A program made the position numbers and the translations under genes. The notes beneath the pieces are model-generated. The model had not been told where the DNA came from, made no database searches, and saw only the letters and a program-made list of their open reading frames with translations. From contig CAYWVO010000008.1 of the NCBI GenBank assembly GCA_964461835.1, positions 15,168 to 79,167 of the forward strand: DNA of 64,000 nucleotides, in the 5' to 3' direction. The stretch comes from CAYWVO01 sp964461835 (lineage in GTDB: Bacteria > Zixibacteria > MSB-5A5 > WJJR01 > JAJRUJ01). Below, one piece after another: positions 53,439 through 62,863 of this stretch. The stretch's first letter is position 1. The number at the start of each line of letters is the position of its first letter.

Positions 53439-54785
53439 ATGAGTACCAGTATGGGCGAGCAGCCAATCAAAAGAGTGTTGGTACTGGGGGCGGGCTTGGT
53501 CTCGCGGCCGCTCATCCGCTATCTGCTCTCGCTGGACGATTACCGGCTGACCGTGGCCGATGTTGTCGCCGAAAAAGCTGCCGCACACCTGGATAACCAC
53601 CCGCATGGCTCGGCAGTTGCACTGGATATCCAGGATACCGCGACGGTCGGCGAACATATTGCGAATCACGACGTGACCATCAGTTTGTTACCCAATGTCC
53701 TGCATGTTCCGGTGGCCAAAATCTGCCTGGAGAAAAAGCGCTCTTTGGTGACAACCTCGTATGTCTCCGATGAGATGCGAGCGCTGGATCAGCAAGCTCA
53801 CGATGCCGGCATCGTGCTCTTAAACGAGGTTGGCCTTGATCCCGGCATCGATCATATGTCCGCAATGAAAGTCATCCGTGAAGCGCAACAGAACGGTGGA
53901 GAGGTCAGCGGATTTTTCTCCGTCTGCGGCGGTCTGCCTGCCCCCGAAGCCAACGATAATCCTTTTGGCTACAAATTTTCCTGGAGTCCCAAGGCCGTGT
54001 TGATGGCGGGCGCCAGCGATGCGCGGTATTTGGCAGATGGTGAAATCCGCATGGTAGCGGGTGCGGAGCTTTTCGATCATTGCCAACCAGTGCGTATCCC
54101 CGATTTGGCGGAATTTGAGGGATACCCCAATCGTGACTCGTTGCCGTACCGTGAAATCTATGGGATCCCGACCACGAAAACCATGTTTCGGGGTACCCTG
54201 CGGCATCAAGGCTGGTGTGAGACATTGTCGGCAATGGCCGATCTCGGTGTCGGTGATGATTCTCCGCGTACCGACCTCTCCGGTCTGACGTTCCGGCAAT
54301 TCGCCGGCAAGCTTATCCATGATCCCGAGGCCCGCGATATCAAAGCCGCGACAGCAGCATTTTTGGGATTGACTGAGGAGTCCCGCGCCCTGGCCAATCT
54401 GGAATGGCTGGGGTTGTTTAGCGATGATCCGCTCCCGCCCGGTGACTCGGTGATGGATGTTTTTTCGGCGCGGATGTTGGCAAAAATGGCCTATGGACCG
54501 GATGAGCGGGATATGGTGGTTCTGCACCACACCTTCACTATTCAGTATCCGAACCGCACCGAGACTCGAACTTCAACCCTGGTCGATTACGGTATCCCCG
54601 GTGGGGATTCGGCGATGGCGCGGACCGTCTCGCTCCCCGCGGCCCTCTGCGCACGACTCATACTGGAAGGGAACGTACCTCAAACCGGGGTGCAAATCCC
54701 GACCCTGTCGGAGATCTACCAGCCGGTCCTGACCCAACTCGAACACTTCGATATTCGCTTAGACGAATGTACGGCAGCCGAATGA
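53439..54785 (+). CDS. saccharopine dehydrogenase (glutamate-forming)
   Basis: 448-residue Rossmann enzyme splitting saccharopine into glutamate and 2-aminoadipate semialdehyde. VLVLGAGLVSRPLIRYLL, ISLLPNVLHVPVAKICL, TSYVSDEMRALD and NEVGLDPGIDHMSAM are the SDH half signatures. ATG at 53439 with GAGGGTAAAGA. Paired with the LKR gene it makes a complete saccharopine route for lysine catabolism, releasing glutamate for gdhA elsewhere in the window. Confidence 0.92.
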   Translation: MSTSMGEQPIKRVLVLGAGLVSRPLIRYLLSLDDYRLTVADVVAEKAAAHLDNHPHGSAVALDIQDTATVGEHIANHDVTISLLPNVLHVPVAKICLEKKRSLVTTSYVSDEMRALDQQAHDAGIVLLNEVGLDPGIDHMSAMKVIREAQQNGGEVSGFFSVCGGLPAPEANDNPFGYKFSWSPKAVLMAGASDARYLADGEIRMVAGAELFDHCQPVRIPDLAEFEGYPNRDSLPYREIYGIPTTKTMFRGTLRHQGWCETLSAMADLGVGDDSPRTDLSGLTFRQFAGKLIHDPEARDIKAATAAFLGLTEESRALANLEWLGLFSDDPLPPGDSVMDVFSARMLAKMAYGPDERDMVVLHHTFTIQYPNRTETRTSTLVDYGIPGGDSAMARTVSLPAALCARLILEGNVPQTGVQIPTLSEIYQPVLTQLEHFDIRLDECTAAE

Positions 54786-54803
54786 TGTGTTTCTGCTGCA
54801 GAT

Positions 54804-54842
54804 CGGGTTCCGACACCCCGCATGGTGGGGCGGAGGAACCCG
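54804..54842. repeat. palindromic repeat, CGGGTTCC/GGAACCCG
   Basis: Outer arms CGGGTTCC (54804-54811) and GGAACCCG (54835-54842) enclose a GC-rich inner segment with CCCC and GGGG runs; same family as 45870-45910. Follows the saccharopine dehydrogenase stop, where it may end transcription. Confidence 0.6.
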
Positions 54843-54923
54843 ACAACTCCGTTCCACCACCAGCGTGGCTGACGGCGGCCGTTGAACAGTCGCTGCTTTT
54901 TGGAGGCTTTGCCAAAAGTTCAT

Positions 54924-54952
54924 TTGACAACCCTTTCACCGACTGATACTAT
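54924..54952 (+). promoter_or_regulatory. promoter of the NSS transporter operon
   Basis: TTGACA (54924-54929), exactly 17 nt, then TACTAT (54947-54952): a near-perfect sigma70-type promoter. Transcription would start near 54959, ~90 nt before the ATG at 55050. Confidence 0.78.
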
Positions 54953-55049
54953 GAGCAAAATTTTGGGTGTTCTGATCTGATGTATGCACACGCGACCCAT
55001 ACTGATTTTGCTCCTGACAATAATCACCGTATGAACCCTGGGGAGACCC

Positions 55050-56522
55050 ATGTTAATCCGTGAACAATGGGGAAGTCGAACGTCCTTCATTTTGGCCTCG
55101 ATTGGTTCGGCCATTGGTTTAGGGAATATCTGGCGATTTCCGTATATCTGCTATCAAAACGGCGGCGGCGCCTTCCTCATCGCCATGCTGGTGGCCCTCT
55201 TCACTGCCGGGATTCCGCTATTGATTCTGGAGTTCAGCATTGGCCACCGGATGCAGGGCTCGGCCCCACACGCCTTTTTCAAAATACGCAAAGGCCTGCA
55301 GTGGTTTGGCTGGATGGCCGCGTTGGTCGGTTTCGGTGTTGTGGTCTACTATGTCATCATCATGAGCTGGTCCTTCAATTACACCATCGCCTCGTTTACT
55401 GAAGCGTGGGGTGACAACCCATCAGCATTTTTCAATAACACCTTGGGCTTAACCAGTGGACCATTCTCCCTGGGGTCGTTCAAGCCCATGATTTTCCTCG
55501 GCCTGGTGGTATGCTGGATCTGGATTGTGCTGTCGACCTGGAAAGGCACCAAAACCGTCGGTAAAGTAGTCTATGTGACCGTCATCCTGCCCTGGCTGCT
55601 TTTGGTGATGTTCATCATCCGTGGCGTCACGCTTCCGGGAGCAATGGAAGGCCTCAACTTCTACCTGACGCCGGACTTTTCAAAATTGCTCGATCCGCAA
55701 GTGTGGCTGGCCGCTTACACCCAGGTATTTTTCAGTTTGTCCGTCGGTTTTGCCATCATGATCGCTTACGGGAGTTTCCTGCCGCGCGATTCGGATTTGG
55801 TGAACAATGCCTTTATCATTGGCTTGGCCGATACGTTAACCGCGTTTATGGGTGGGCTGGCGGTCTTCGGTGCCCTGGGCTTCCATGCCGGACAGTTGGG
55901 AGTGGGCGTTGCCGACGTTGCCACGTCCGGCCCCGGCCTGGCGTTTGTGACCTATCCGACCATCATCTCCAATCTCCCGTTCTGGCAGCCATTGTTCGGT
56001 TTCTTGTTCTTTATCATGTTGCTGACGTTGGGCATTGACTCGGCATTTTCCATGACCGAGGCCGTCTCCGCCAGTGTGAAGGATCGCTGGGGATTGCGTC
56101 ACCGCACCGCCAATTTCCTGGTTGCCGGCTGTGGCTTCGTTCTGGCCTTGCCCATGGTGTTTGGCATGGGGCTGTATTGGCTCGATATCGTCGACCGCTT
56201 CATGAGTCAGTTCGGCTTGATGTTAGTTTGCCTGGGAGAAGCCCTGATCATCGGCTGGTATTTTGGTGCTCGGCGAATGCGGGACTATGTAAACAACCTC
56301 TCCGAAGTCAGAGTAGGGGGTTGGTGGGATATCTGCGTGAAGATCATTCTGCCGGCGGTCGCAATCGTTTTACTGGTGGCGGAAATCTGGTCGCGCCTCG
56401 GGAGTGCGTATGGGGATTACCCGCGTCTGGCAGAATTTATCGGCGGCTGGTTGGTGGTGATCCTGCTGCCGATCTGCGGCATTATTCTGGCCGCTATATC
56501 CCGAAAGGAGATAGACGCATGA
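55050..56522 (+). CDS. sodium-dependent NSS/SNF transporter, MetP type
   Basis: 490-residue neurotransmitter:sodium symporter family protein with ~12 helices. SFILASIGSAIGLGNIWRFPY is the family signature (sodium site in helix 1); GAFLIAMLVALF and QVFFSLSVGFAIMIAYGSFLP (in part) follow. Coupling through ATGA to a 48-aa single-helix protein marks it as the MetP/MetS type, described as importing methionine and alanine in Corynebacterium glutamicum; here the substrate is inferred as a hydrophobic amino acid. GGGAGA precedes the ATG. Confidence 0.92.
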   Translation: MLIREQWGSRTSFILASIGSAIGLGNIWRFPYICYQNGGGAFLIAMLVALFTAGIPLLILEFSIGHRMQGSAPHAFFKIRKGLQWFGWMAALVGFGVVVYYVIIMSWSFNYTIASFTEAWGDNPSAFFNNTLGLTSGPFSLGSFKPMIFLGLVVCWIWIVLSTWKGTKTVGKVVYVTVILPWLLLVMFIIRGVTLPGAMEGLNFYLTPDFSKLLDPQVWLAAYTQVFFSLSVGFAIMIAYGSFLPRDSDLVNNAFIIGLADTLTAFMGGLAVFGALGFHAGQLGVGVADVATSGPGLAFVTYPTIISNLPFWQPLFGFLFFIMLLTLGIDSAFSMTEAVSASVKDRWGLRHRTANFLVAGCGFVLALPMVFGMGLYWLDIVDRFMSQFGLMLVCLGEALIIGWYFGARRMRDYVNNLSEVRVGGWWDICVKIILPAVAIVLLVAEIWSRLGSAYGDYPRLAEFIGGWLVVILLPICGIILAAISRKEIDA

Positions 56523-56665
56523 ACCCATCGGCAATCATCATGCTGGTGATAATCCTGTTGGTATTCTTTGGAGGGATTGGCTTTTGCATTTCACGGGTGG
56601 GAAAATCGCCGCAGGATGAGACCCCCGATAAAAAAACCGGGCGCGAGTTTACCACGCCCGACTAA
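56519..56665 (+). CDS. metS: MetS-like small subunit of the NSS transporter
   Basis: 48-residue single-helix membrane protein (SAIIMLVIILLVFFGGIGF) with a short hydrophilic tail, too small for most gene callers. Its ATG overlaps the transporter's stop (ATGA), the arrangement of metPS operons, in which the small subunit is needed for transport. Assigned from topology, size and position. Confidence 0.8.
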   Translation: MNPSAIIMLVIILLVFFGGIGFCISRVGKSPQDETPDKKTGREFTTPD

Positions 56666-56721
56666 TAGTTCTATGCAGGTCGGGTTCACCGCCTGCGGCG
56701 GACCGAGACCCGGCGTCACCC

Positions 56722-58566
56722 TTATTGCTCATCGATGGCCGGTGGCCCGATTACCTGAAGAACGCGTTTCCACTCCGGGTCCAATTCCAACTCGTCCAGC
56801 CGTTCCTGTGGCACCATCTGCACGAATTCCTTGTACCGTTTCTCGAGGTCTTTATCTTTCCCCGCATACATATAGGCCAAAATGAGCCGGACATAGACAT
56901 CGCTCGGATCAGACGCCAACTTCCGGGCTTTTTCAAATCTCTTCGCCGCGTCCTTGTACTCACCGGCGCGGAAATACCCCTCGGCCAGCGCCAACATATA
57001 TTCGAGGGACTTCTCATCCCGGTCGACTGCATTCTTGTAGTCCTCAATCGCCTGCTCAAATTCGTTAAGGGCAGAGTGGTAATTGCCGCGCTTCAGGTGA
57101 TAAACGGGATTGTCCGGATGAATTTCAATCAGGTAGTCGGTGCACAGGATGGCCTCCATATAGCGGTTAGCCAGGGCGTACAGCTGTGCGGCTTTCTCGA
57201 AATCGGCGGATGCTCTCCGGGGATCACCGTACTTTTGATACGCCCAACCGCGATATTGCAGGGCCTCCGGAAACTCCGGCAACTCTGCCAAAGCGTCATC
57301 AAAGTACCGGATGGCCGCCTGATATAATCCCTGGTCGACCGCCTCTTTCCCATCTGCGTAGTGCTTGCGCGCACGTTGTCGTGGGGTCGTTTTCTGCTTC
57401 AGGTCGGCCAGCTTCACCGCCAGATGAGTCGTGCGATGTGCTCTGATCGATACCGCCATCCGGTGGGCTTCATAACGAGGTTTTTCCAGAGTAATTTCGT
57501 GATCGCCCGGTTTAATTCTCTCGATTTTCTTGACGTTTTTCCCCTGAATCCGATCATCAACATAAACGATATAATCATCAAAGTCCGTCTTCAGTTCCAC
57601 TGCCCCATAGACGGTTTTCCGCTTTTGCTCTTTGGCAGCGGCTTGTTTTTCTTTTTCCGCTTTAGATTCCTCCGACTCAAAGAGGGGCCGGACAGCTACG
57701 GTCGCCAGCGCCGCACCGGATTCAGGCACATGGACGACTTGCGTTTTCTCTTTGAAACCCGGAACCGTGATTTGCATCTGGTAGTCGCCCGGTGGGATGC
57801 TGGCCATGATGAATGAACCGGCGCTGTTGGAAATCGCGTTTGATCCGTTGGATAAGGTGATCATCGCCTCCGGGACCAGTTGTCTTGTTTCAGCATTCAC
57901 CACCGTCCCGAACAGCGGTGCGGTTGGCTGTGGCTGCGAAAGAAATACAATAATCCCCACGATGGCTGCGCCAATTGCCCCAACCAGGGCGTATTTCCAA
58001 TATGGTTTCTGCTTTTTGGATAGGCGGTAAGCAACGTGGTAATCGGCCCCGTTATACGTAATCGTTGTGCCCTTGAGGGGCTTGACGCCGCGCGGCAATG
58101 TCAGCGAACAACCGTCCCAGAAAGCCGTTCCGCCTTCGTCCGCTTGGCCGTGTTTTGGCTTTAGCGCAGGTGGGTTTTTTGGCCGGGAATGCCGCGGTCT
58201 CGGCTCTGGTTCGGTGACAGGCTGGGTGTCCGGCCGGATCCCGGGAACGTATGGATCCGGTTCCGGATGTTCCTCGACTAGTCGTATGGACCGCGATCCT
58301 GGGGCGGATGGTTTCTCTTCCTGGTTCGCTGCCCGAGAGGCTGATGAGAGGTCCACCGGTTTTGTTGCAGCCTCAGTCGTCGTTGATTGCCCGGCACTGT
58401 CGGAATCGACTCCGTGCGTGGCGTGTGGCGCCTGCGGGGATTGTGTTTGCCATCCCGGTTCGGTGGGCGTCTCGAATCCATTCGGCGGCGTTTTTGCTTC
58501 CTTATTGCCCGTTGGCGAAAATTTCCGTGAATTCGGATTAGTTGACTCCGGACGATCCTGTTTCAT
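56722..58566 (-). CDS. membrane PEGA/TPR protein with carboxypeptidase-like regulatory domain
   Basis: 614-residue protein. A long disordered Pro/Ser/Thr-rich N-terminus (~1-165) precedes a short beta-domain (~165-195), one transmembrane helix near 200-220 (YALVGAIGAAIVGIIVFL), a carboxypeptidase-regulatory-like beta-sandwich (~230-300; FGTVVNAETRQLVPEAMITL), a PEGA-like domain (~335-400; YIVYVDDRIQG, IKPGDHEITLEKP) and about five TPRs (~405-600). ATG at 58566 with GGAGA; an upstream TTG is less likely. It resembles scaffold subunits of cell-envelope complexes; function unknown. Confidence 0.82.
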   Translation of the reverse strand: MKQDRPESTNPNSRKFSPTGNKEAKTPPNGFETPTEPGWQTQSPQAPHATHGVDSDSAGQSTTTEAATKPVDLSSASRAANQEEKPSAPGSRSIRLVEEHPEPDPYVPGIRPDTQPVTEPEPRPRHSRPKNPPALKPKHGQADEGGTAFWDGCSLTLPRGVKPLKGTTITYNGADYHVAYRLSKKQKPYWKYALVGAIGAAIVGIIVFLSQPQPTAPLFGTVVNAETRQLVPEAMITLSNGSNAISNSAGSFIMASIPPGDYQMQITVPGFKEKTQVVHVPESGAALATVAVRPLFESEESKAEKEKQAAAKEQKRKTVYGAVELKTDFDDYIVYVDDRIQGKNVKKIERIKPGDHEITLEKPRYEAHRMAVSIRAHRTTHLAVKLADLKQKTTPRQRARKHYADGKEAVDQGLYQAAIRYFDDALAELPEFPEALQYRGWAYQKYGDPRRASADFEKAAQLYALANRYMEAILCTDYLIEIHPDNPVYHLKRGNYHSALNEFEQAIEDYKNAVDRDEKSLEYMLALAEGYFRAGEYKDAAKRFEKARKLASDPSDVYVRLILAYMYAGKDKDLEKRYKEFVQMVPQERLDELELDPEWKRVLQVIGPPAIDEQ

Positions 58567-58821
58567 GACATCTCCAACACAAACAATCAAGCGCTGGTGG
58601 TTTTGCTGATCTGGGATTACCCCCTTCTCCCTAGAATTGTATCGGACGATTTGCCATGATTGTACAGGATCTGTGGAAAGAGGTTAAGCTACAGGATTTG
58701 GAGCAGGTCGGTGTTCCCACTCCGGTTCGCCGAAGCAGGTGCGGACGAGAAACCCGGGACCATCCCATCGGAGGATGCAGTTTTTATTGCGCCCAGGCGA
58801 AGTCTGCGTATCATAAACCGT

Positions 58822-59040
58822 ATGATTTCGGCGATGTTCGAACAATATCGATGTCCGTATTGCGAACAGGTCAATAATATCGAATTAGCCCGGGTTCTGG
58901 CCGAGGGTGAAACCGATCTGCGGGGGCGCATCGATGAACGGCAGCAGTTGAAATTGGACCTCCCGGCCCGGTTGCTGATCATCTGTGAGTCCTGCGGCCG
59001 AGAATTTATCATCAAATCCTCGAGCCCGAGCAGCCAGTAA
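58822..59040 (+). CDS. small zinc-ribbon protein
   Basis: 72-residue protein with two CxxC knuckles, YRCPYCEQVNN and CESCGREF, separated by ~45 residues: a zinc ribbon. ATG at 58822 or 58834 (neither with a strong Shine-Dalgarno). A longer frame from 58660 adds residues with no homology-like character. The stop overlaps nothing, and the next gene starts 34 nt later. Such proteins often serve as transcription or translation accessory factors; none is proven here. Confidence 0.6.
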   Translation: MISAMFEQYRCPYCEQVNNIELARVLAEGETDLRGRIDERQQLKLDLPARLLIICESCGREFIIKSSSPSSQ

Positions 59041-59074
59041 CCGAACCGGGCGCCAGATTCAGCCGGGGGTATCC

Positions 59075-59530
59075 ATGTCATTAGCCGCTTCGGAAACAGA
59101 CAATATCCGCCAGGGATTTCCGCCCACCCGTGAAGATTTGTTCTGGGTGGAAACGATGCGGCAGGTTTATACCGATTCAATGACCCGTGCGCACCATGTC
59201 GCCACCCTGATGTTGATCCTGGCGGGTGCCGGGACACTGGGTATCCTGTTCTGGTCATTGATTTCGGGGGCGGTCGCCCGGAGCCGTACCACTTGGCAAT
59301 GGATTCCGATTATTGTCCCGTGCGTCCTGTGGGGGGTGTCATCGGTCTACGGATTGCGGACCTTCCTGATTCGTCGCTATCGGTATTTCGCCAATTCGCC
59401 CGACTCCTCACGCCTGGCCTTTAAGCGTATCGTCCGCCGGAAAATTCGTAATGCCGTATGGTCTTTTGTGTTCTGGCTAGCCGGCGTTGGTGCATTGCTG
59501 ATCGCGATGTTGGCTGTCCGGTTGCCATGA
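59075..59530 (+). CDS. small membrane protein, three predicted helices
   Basis: 151-residue protein with hydrophobic segments near 45-70, 80-100 and 130-150 and a basic loop (RRYRYFANSP, KRIVRRKIRN) that should face the cytoplasm. ATG at 59075, GGGGGT upstream; the frame extends further 5' but into the zinc-ribbon end. It lies 48 nt before recN. No family recognised. Confidence 0.65.
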   Translation: MSLAASETDNIRQGFPPTREDLFWVETMRQVYTDSMTRAHHVATLMLILAGAGTLGILFWSLISGAVARSRTTWQWIPIIVPCVLWGVSSVYGLRTFLIRRYRYFANSPDSSRLAFKRIVRRKIRNAVWSFVFWLAGVGALLIAMLAVRLP

Positions 59531-59578
59531 GCGGCATAGCCCGAGTCGAATCTTGCCCACAATTGGGTAGGTGAATAC

Positions 59579-61306
59579 ATGTTAATCGCACTACACATCG
59601 AGCACGTGGCTATCGTTGCCCAATTGGACATTGAATTCCATTCCGGTCTCAATGTCCTCACGGGAGAAACCGGCGCGGGTAAATCAATCATTGTTGGCGC
59701 CATCGGTCTGGTTCTGGGCGCCCGCGCCTCGACCGATCTCATCCGCAAAGGTGTGGATACCGCGGTATGCGAGGCACGATTTCTCGTTAATTGTTCACTG
59801 GCCGATATTCTCCGGTCGGAGATACCGGAATTGCACGATGAATTTGAGGACGGCGGGGAATTCTGCCTGCGGCGGGAACTGCATCGCAAAGGCGGTAGCC
59901 GCTGCTTCATTAACGATCGTCTGATTACTGTGCAGGAGCTGCGGCAGCTCGGCCGGCATCTCGGCCTGCTCTGCAGCCAGCATCAACATCACCAGCTGCT
60001 CGACACCCGGTCACACATCCGGGTACTCGATGAATGGGCAGCATTGAGCGAAAAGAGCGAACAGTTTGCTCTGATGTTTCACGCACTCCGAACCGATTGC
60101 GAGTCGCATGCCCGGCTCCAACGCCAATCGGCGGAACGGCAACAGGCCGACGAGCTGGCGCAATTCCAAATCGCCGAAATCAAAGCGGCGGGATTGCAGC
60201 CTGATGAGGAAGATTCCCTGAAAGCGGAACAAAAGCGAATCAGACATGCACAACGAATCATCGAGGCTATTCAGCAGACCGAACAGGTCTTGCTCGAGGG
60301 AGAGGATTCGGCAAGCGATCGGATTACCACCTGCGCCAAAGAATTGAACGATCTAGCCGAGATTGATTCCCGATTGCACGCTGGCATCGAATACCTGGAC
60401 ACGGCCGCCGCTCAATTGCAAGAAACCGTCACCACCCTGCGCGAATTGCTGCGCGAGTATGATATCGATCCCCGGCGCGCCGAGGAGGTCGAGGAGCGGC
60501 TGGCCGAAATCTTCCGCCTCAAACAGAAATACGGCCCCTCCTGTCAGGCGGTTCTGGAGCGGTTGGCCGAACTGGAGTCATCCGTTGAGCAATATTCCCA
60601 GGCCGACGAGGAATTGGCGGCGTTAGCTGAGCGGATCGAACAACAAAAGGAGGCAGTAGCCGATGACGCGACAAAATTGCAGAAACATCGCGCAAAAGCC
60701 GCCAAATCGTTGGAGACGAGCATGGCCCGAGCGCTGAATGCGCTCGGTATGACCGGCGCTAAGTGGACGGTGCAGTTTTCGCCGGTGACCGGCGGTGGAA
60801 TTCAGGTGCCGGTCGATGGGAACATGGTGTCGGTCAATGAAACAGGTTTCTACGAAGTAGAATTCATCATTGAGACGAATCCGGGGGAAGGATTCAAACC
60901 GCTGGCGAAAATTGCGTCAGGCGGTGAGTTGTCACGCGTCATGCTGGCGCTGAAAGGTATCGCTCCTGGACGGCAGGATGTTGCCACCCTGGTCTTCGAT
61001 GAGGTAGACTCCGGCATCGGCGGCCAGGTGGCGTACGCGGTCGGTGAACAACTGGCGGCCCTCACGAAGCGCTATCAGGTCCTGCTGATCACCCATTTGC
61101 CGCAGATGATAGGTGGTGCCGATCGGCATTTTTCTATCCGTAAAACGAAGCGAAAAGGCCGTATGATTACGGAAATAGATTTGCTGGACGAGGAAGGTCG
61201 GGTTGCCGAGGTTGCCCGCATGATGGCGGCGGAGAAGATCACCGATACCACCCGGGCGCATGCGGCCTCCCTGGTTTCCTCTGGTGAGAAAAAGAAACGA
61301 AAGTAG
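59579..61306 (+). CDS. recN: DNA repair protein RecN
   Basis: 575-residue SMC-like ATPase for double-strand break repair. Walker A is GETGAGKSIIVGAIG; N-terminal HIEHVAIVAQLDIEFHSGLNVLTG is RecN-typical. Long coiled-coil arms (~160-350) surround a central region, then the ABC signature ASGGELSRVMLALK, Walker B LVFDEVDSGIGG and the terminal LLITHLPQMIGGADRHF. Length matches the family (~550-570). No LexA-like box was sought convincingly upstream. The TPR gene follows after 5 nt. Confidence 0.95.
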   Translation: MLIALHIEHVAIVAQLDIEFHSGLNVLTGETGAGKSIIVGAIGLVLGARASTDLIRKGVDTAVCEARFLVNCSLADILRSEIPELHDEFEDGGEFCLRRELHRKGGSRCFINDRLITVQELRQLGRHLGLLCSQHQHHQLLDTRSHIRVLDEWAALSEKSEQFALMFHALRTDCESHARLQRQSAERQQADELAQFQIAEIKAAGLQPDEEDSLKAEQKRIRHAQRIIEAIQQTEQVLLEGEDSASDRITTCAKELNDLAEIDSRLHAGIEYLDTAAAQLQETVTTLRELLREYDIDPRRAEEVEERLAEIFRLKQKYGPSCQAVLERLAELESSVEQYSQADEELAALAERIEQQKEAVADDATKLQKHRAKAAKSLETSMARALNALGMTGAKWTVQFSPVTGGGIQVPVDGNMVSVNETGFYEVEFIIETNPGEGFKPLAKIASGGELSRVMLALKGIAPGRQDVATLVFDEVDSGIGGQVAYAVGEQLAALTKRYQVLLITHLPQMIGGADRHFSIRKTKRKGRMITEIDLLDEEGRVAEVARMMAAEKITDTTRAHAASLVSSGEKKKRK

Positions 61307-61311
61307 GATCG

Positions 61312-61893
61312 TTGAGTAAAACTGCACATCTCGTCATCCTCATTCTGGCGATTGTCGCCGTCTTCGCCTCGTGGGCCTTCCGTCGGGCATTGGTGCCGGA
61401 GGAGCCGGCCGTCGCCGATGATCCGTCGTCGGCCCCGGTGCTGGAAGGCCAATCGACGGATGACGTCATGAACCAGGTGGTCGAGCAAATCGAACATTTA
61501 AGGGAACTGGTCGAACAAGATCCCCAAAATGCCGAACTTCTCACCGCGCTTGGTAATCTATACTACGACGCCGGCATGGCGGACGAGGCCATTGAATACT
61601 ACGATCGCGTTCTGGAACTGCAACCGAACAACGTGAATGTCATGGTCGATAAAGCAACGATGTTGCGGGTCAAGGGTAATTCGCAAGCCGCCGTTGAACT
61701 GCTGGAAAAAGCTACCGAAATCGCTCCCAAACACGAACAGGCCTGGTTTAACCTCGGTGTTATTTATAGTGCAGATTTGTCAAACCGACGAGGCGCCCTC
61801 CGCGCCTGGAAAAAATTTTTGGCGGTTAATCCCGACGCCACACACGCTGACGCCGTCCGCCAGGAAATCACCCGCCTCGAAAACGAATTGTAA
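61312..61893 (+). CDS. TPR-repeat membrane-anchored protein
   Basis: 193-residue protein with an N-terminal helix anchor (AHLVILILAIVAVFASWAF) and three TPRs (~60-165; LTALGNLYYDAGMADEAIEYYDRVL as start in part, PNNVNVMVDKATMLRVKG, KHEQAWFNLGVIYSADL). The start codon is TTG at 61312, supported by AGGATCG upstream and by the absence of an in-frame ATG before the anchor. Co-transcribed with recN by position. Probably a protein-interaction scaffold on the periplasmic side. Confidence 0.78.
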   Translation: MSKTAHLVILILAIVAVFASWAFRRALVPEEPAVADDPSSAPVLEGQSTDDVMNQVVEQIEHLRELVEQDPQNAELLTALGNLYYDAGMADEAIEYYDRVLELQPNNVNVMVDKATMLRVKGNSQAAVELLEKATEIAPKHEQAWFNLGVIYSADLSNRRGALRAWKKFLAVNPDATHADAVRQEITRLENEL

Positions 61894-62863
61894 CCATATA
61901 ATGCGGGCCCGGACATCTGTCCGGGTTTCCAGCCATCATTCTTTGAAACCCTGACCAACATTGGTCGGCGTGTGGCCCTGATCTGAGGGAGCGCGGACAG
62001 CGATCCCGGAGATCAGGGTTTCCAGGCGCGATGGGATTTGGCACATAACCTATGGCATCTAGAAACCCTGACGAACGTCAGGGCCACTCGCCCGTGGATC
62101 GGATTTAGCAACATCATCCGATGGTGTCATCCCGGCGTTGAGCCGGAATCCATTTTCCCCATGCGCAGCAAAGGATCAACCACGTCCGTGCCGTCCGCTC
62201 CAGAATTATCGTAGCCCGCCCAGAGTGATGAGCCCTGTAAGGACTCAAAACGCCGGGTGGGTCGGTAACCACCCCGTACAATCAACCCTTGAAACCATGA
62301 CAAATGTCATGGCCACACTGAGATCAGCCAGGCTGTGTGCGTGGCAGGTCTTGAACCTGCCAGTTCCGCACAAGCAGCGGGTGGCAACCGCGAATTTAGT
62401 CCGCTTATCGGCAGACGCGTTTGGGGTTGATGTCGTATTGCAGCAGTATGATCCGGTTTTACTTTTGAGTTAGCCGACCCAGCGTGGCCCGGACATTTGT
62501 CCGGGTTTCAGACGCTGTCTCGCATCTTGTGTCAAGTAGCCCACCCAGAGTGAAGAATCCCGCCGACGGGTGGCAACCCCAAACTTAGTCCGCCATCGGC
62601 GGACACGTTTGGGGTTGATATTCCGTGCCGGTCAGCCCCGCTGAAGGCGCAAGCCTTGGACATGCGCGGCCCTGGACTCCGTGCGCGGTCCGCGATGGTG
62701 GATCTCATCTGCCGGCCCCATTGTATCTGCAAGAGCGTGCGCGCCAAGCCTTTAACCTGCCCGTTGGGCAGATGAGCGGCCGATTTCGTTTGCCTGTAAA
62801 GCTAGAAAATGATATGCTTTAGTATCGATTGTTGACATCATGGTATTGGCAGGGTGTGGGGTA
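61894..62863. repeat. gene-free cluster of nested palindromic repeats
   Basis: 970 bases with no credible gene. Short inverted repeats dominate: CCCGGACA/TGTCCGGG pairs at 61908-61925 and 62488-62505; CCCTGACG/CGTCAGGG at 62066-62083; CCATGACA/TGTCATGG at 62295-62312; a longer version with 9-bp arms CCCTGATCT/AGATCAGGG at 61976-62018; CCCACCC-type copies at 62213-62262 and 62540-62573; and GTTTGGGGTT copies at 62386-62428 and 62575-62616. The flanks GTGG and TTTC (or their complements) are constant while the arms change in a paired way. The first element follows the TPR gene stop and could terminate it. Confidence 0.8.
62575..62616. repeat. nested palindrome, AACCCCAAAC/GTTTGGGGTT family (copy A2)
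   Basis: Outer arms AACCCCAAAC (62575-62584) and GTTTGGGGTT (62607-62616) are identical to copy A1; inner arms GTCCGCC (62588-62594) and GGCGGAC (62598-62604) differ from A1 but still pair. A degenerate copy is at 62386-62428. Confidence 0.8.

Noticed and set aside
58660..59040. Longer 126-codon form of the zinc-ribbon protein
   Set aside because: The added N-terminal part is basic and low in structure; the ATG at 58822 or 58834 directly before the first CxxC is more sensible.
62138..62473. 111-codon plus-strand ORF in the palindrome cluster
   Set aside because: It consists of repeat modules; the translation has no consistent character and no ribosome binding site.
61894..62630. Possible CRISPR array
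   Set aside because: The repeats are inverted, vary in sequence and spacing, and occur in both orientations; there is no constant direct repeat with unique spacers and no cas gene.
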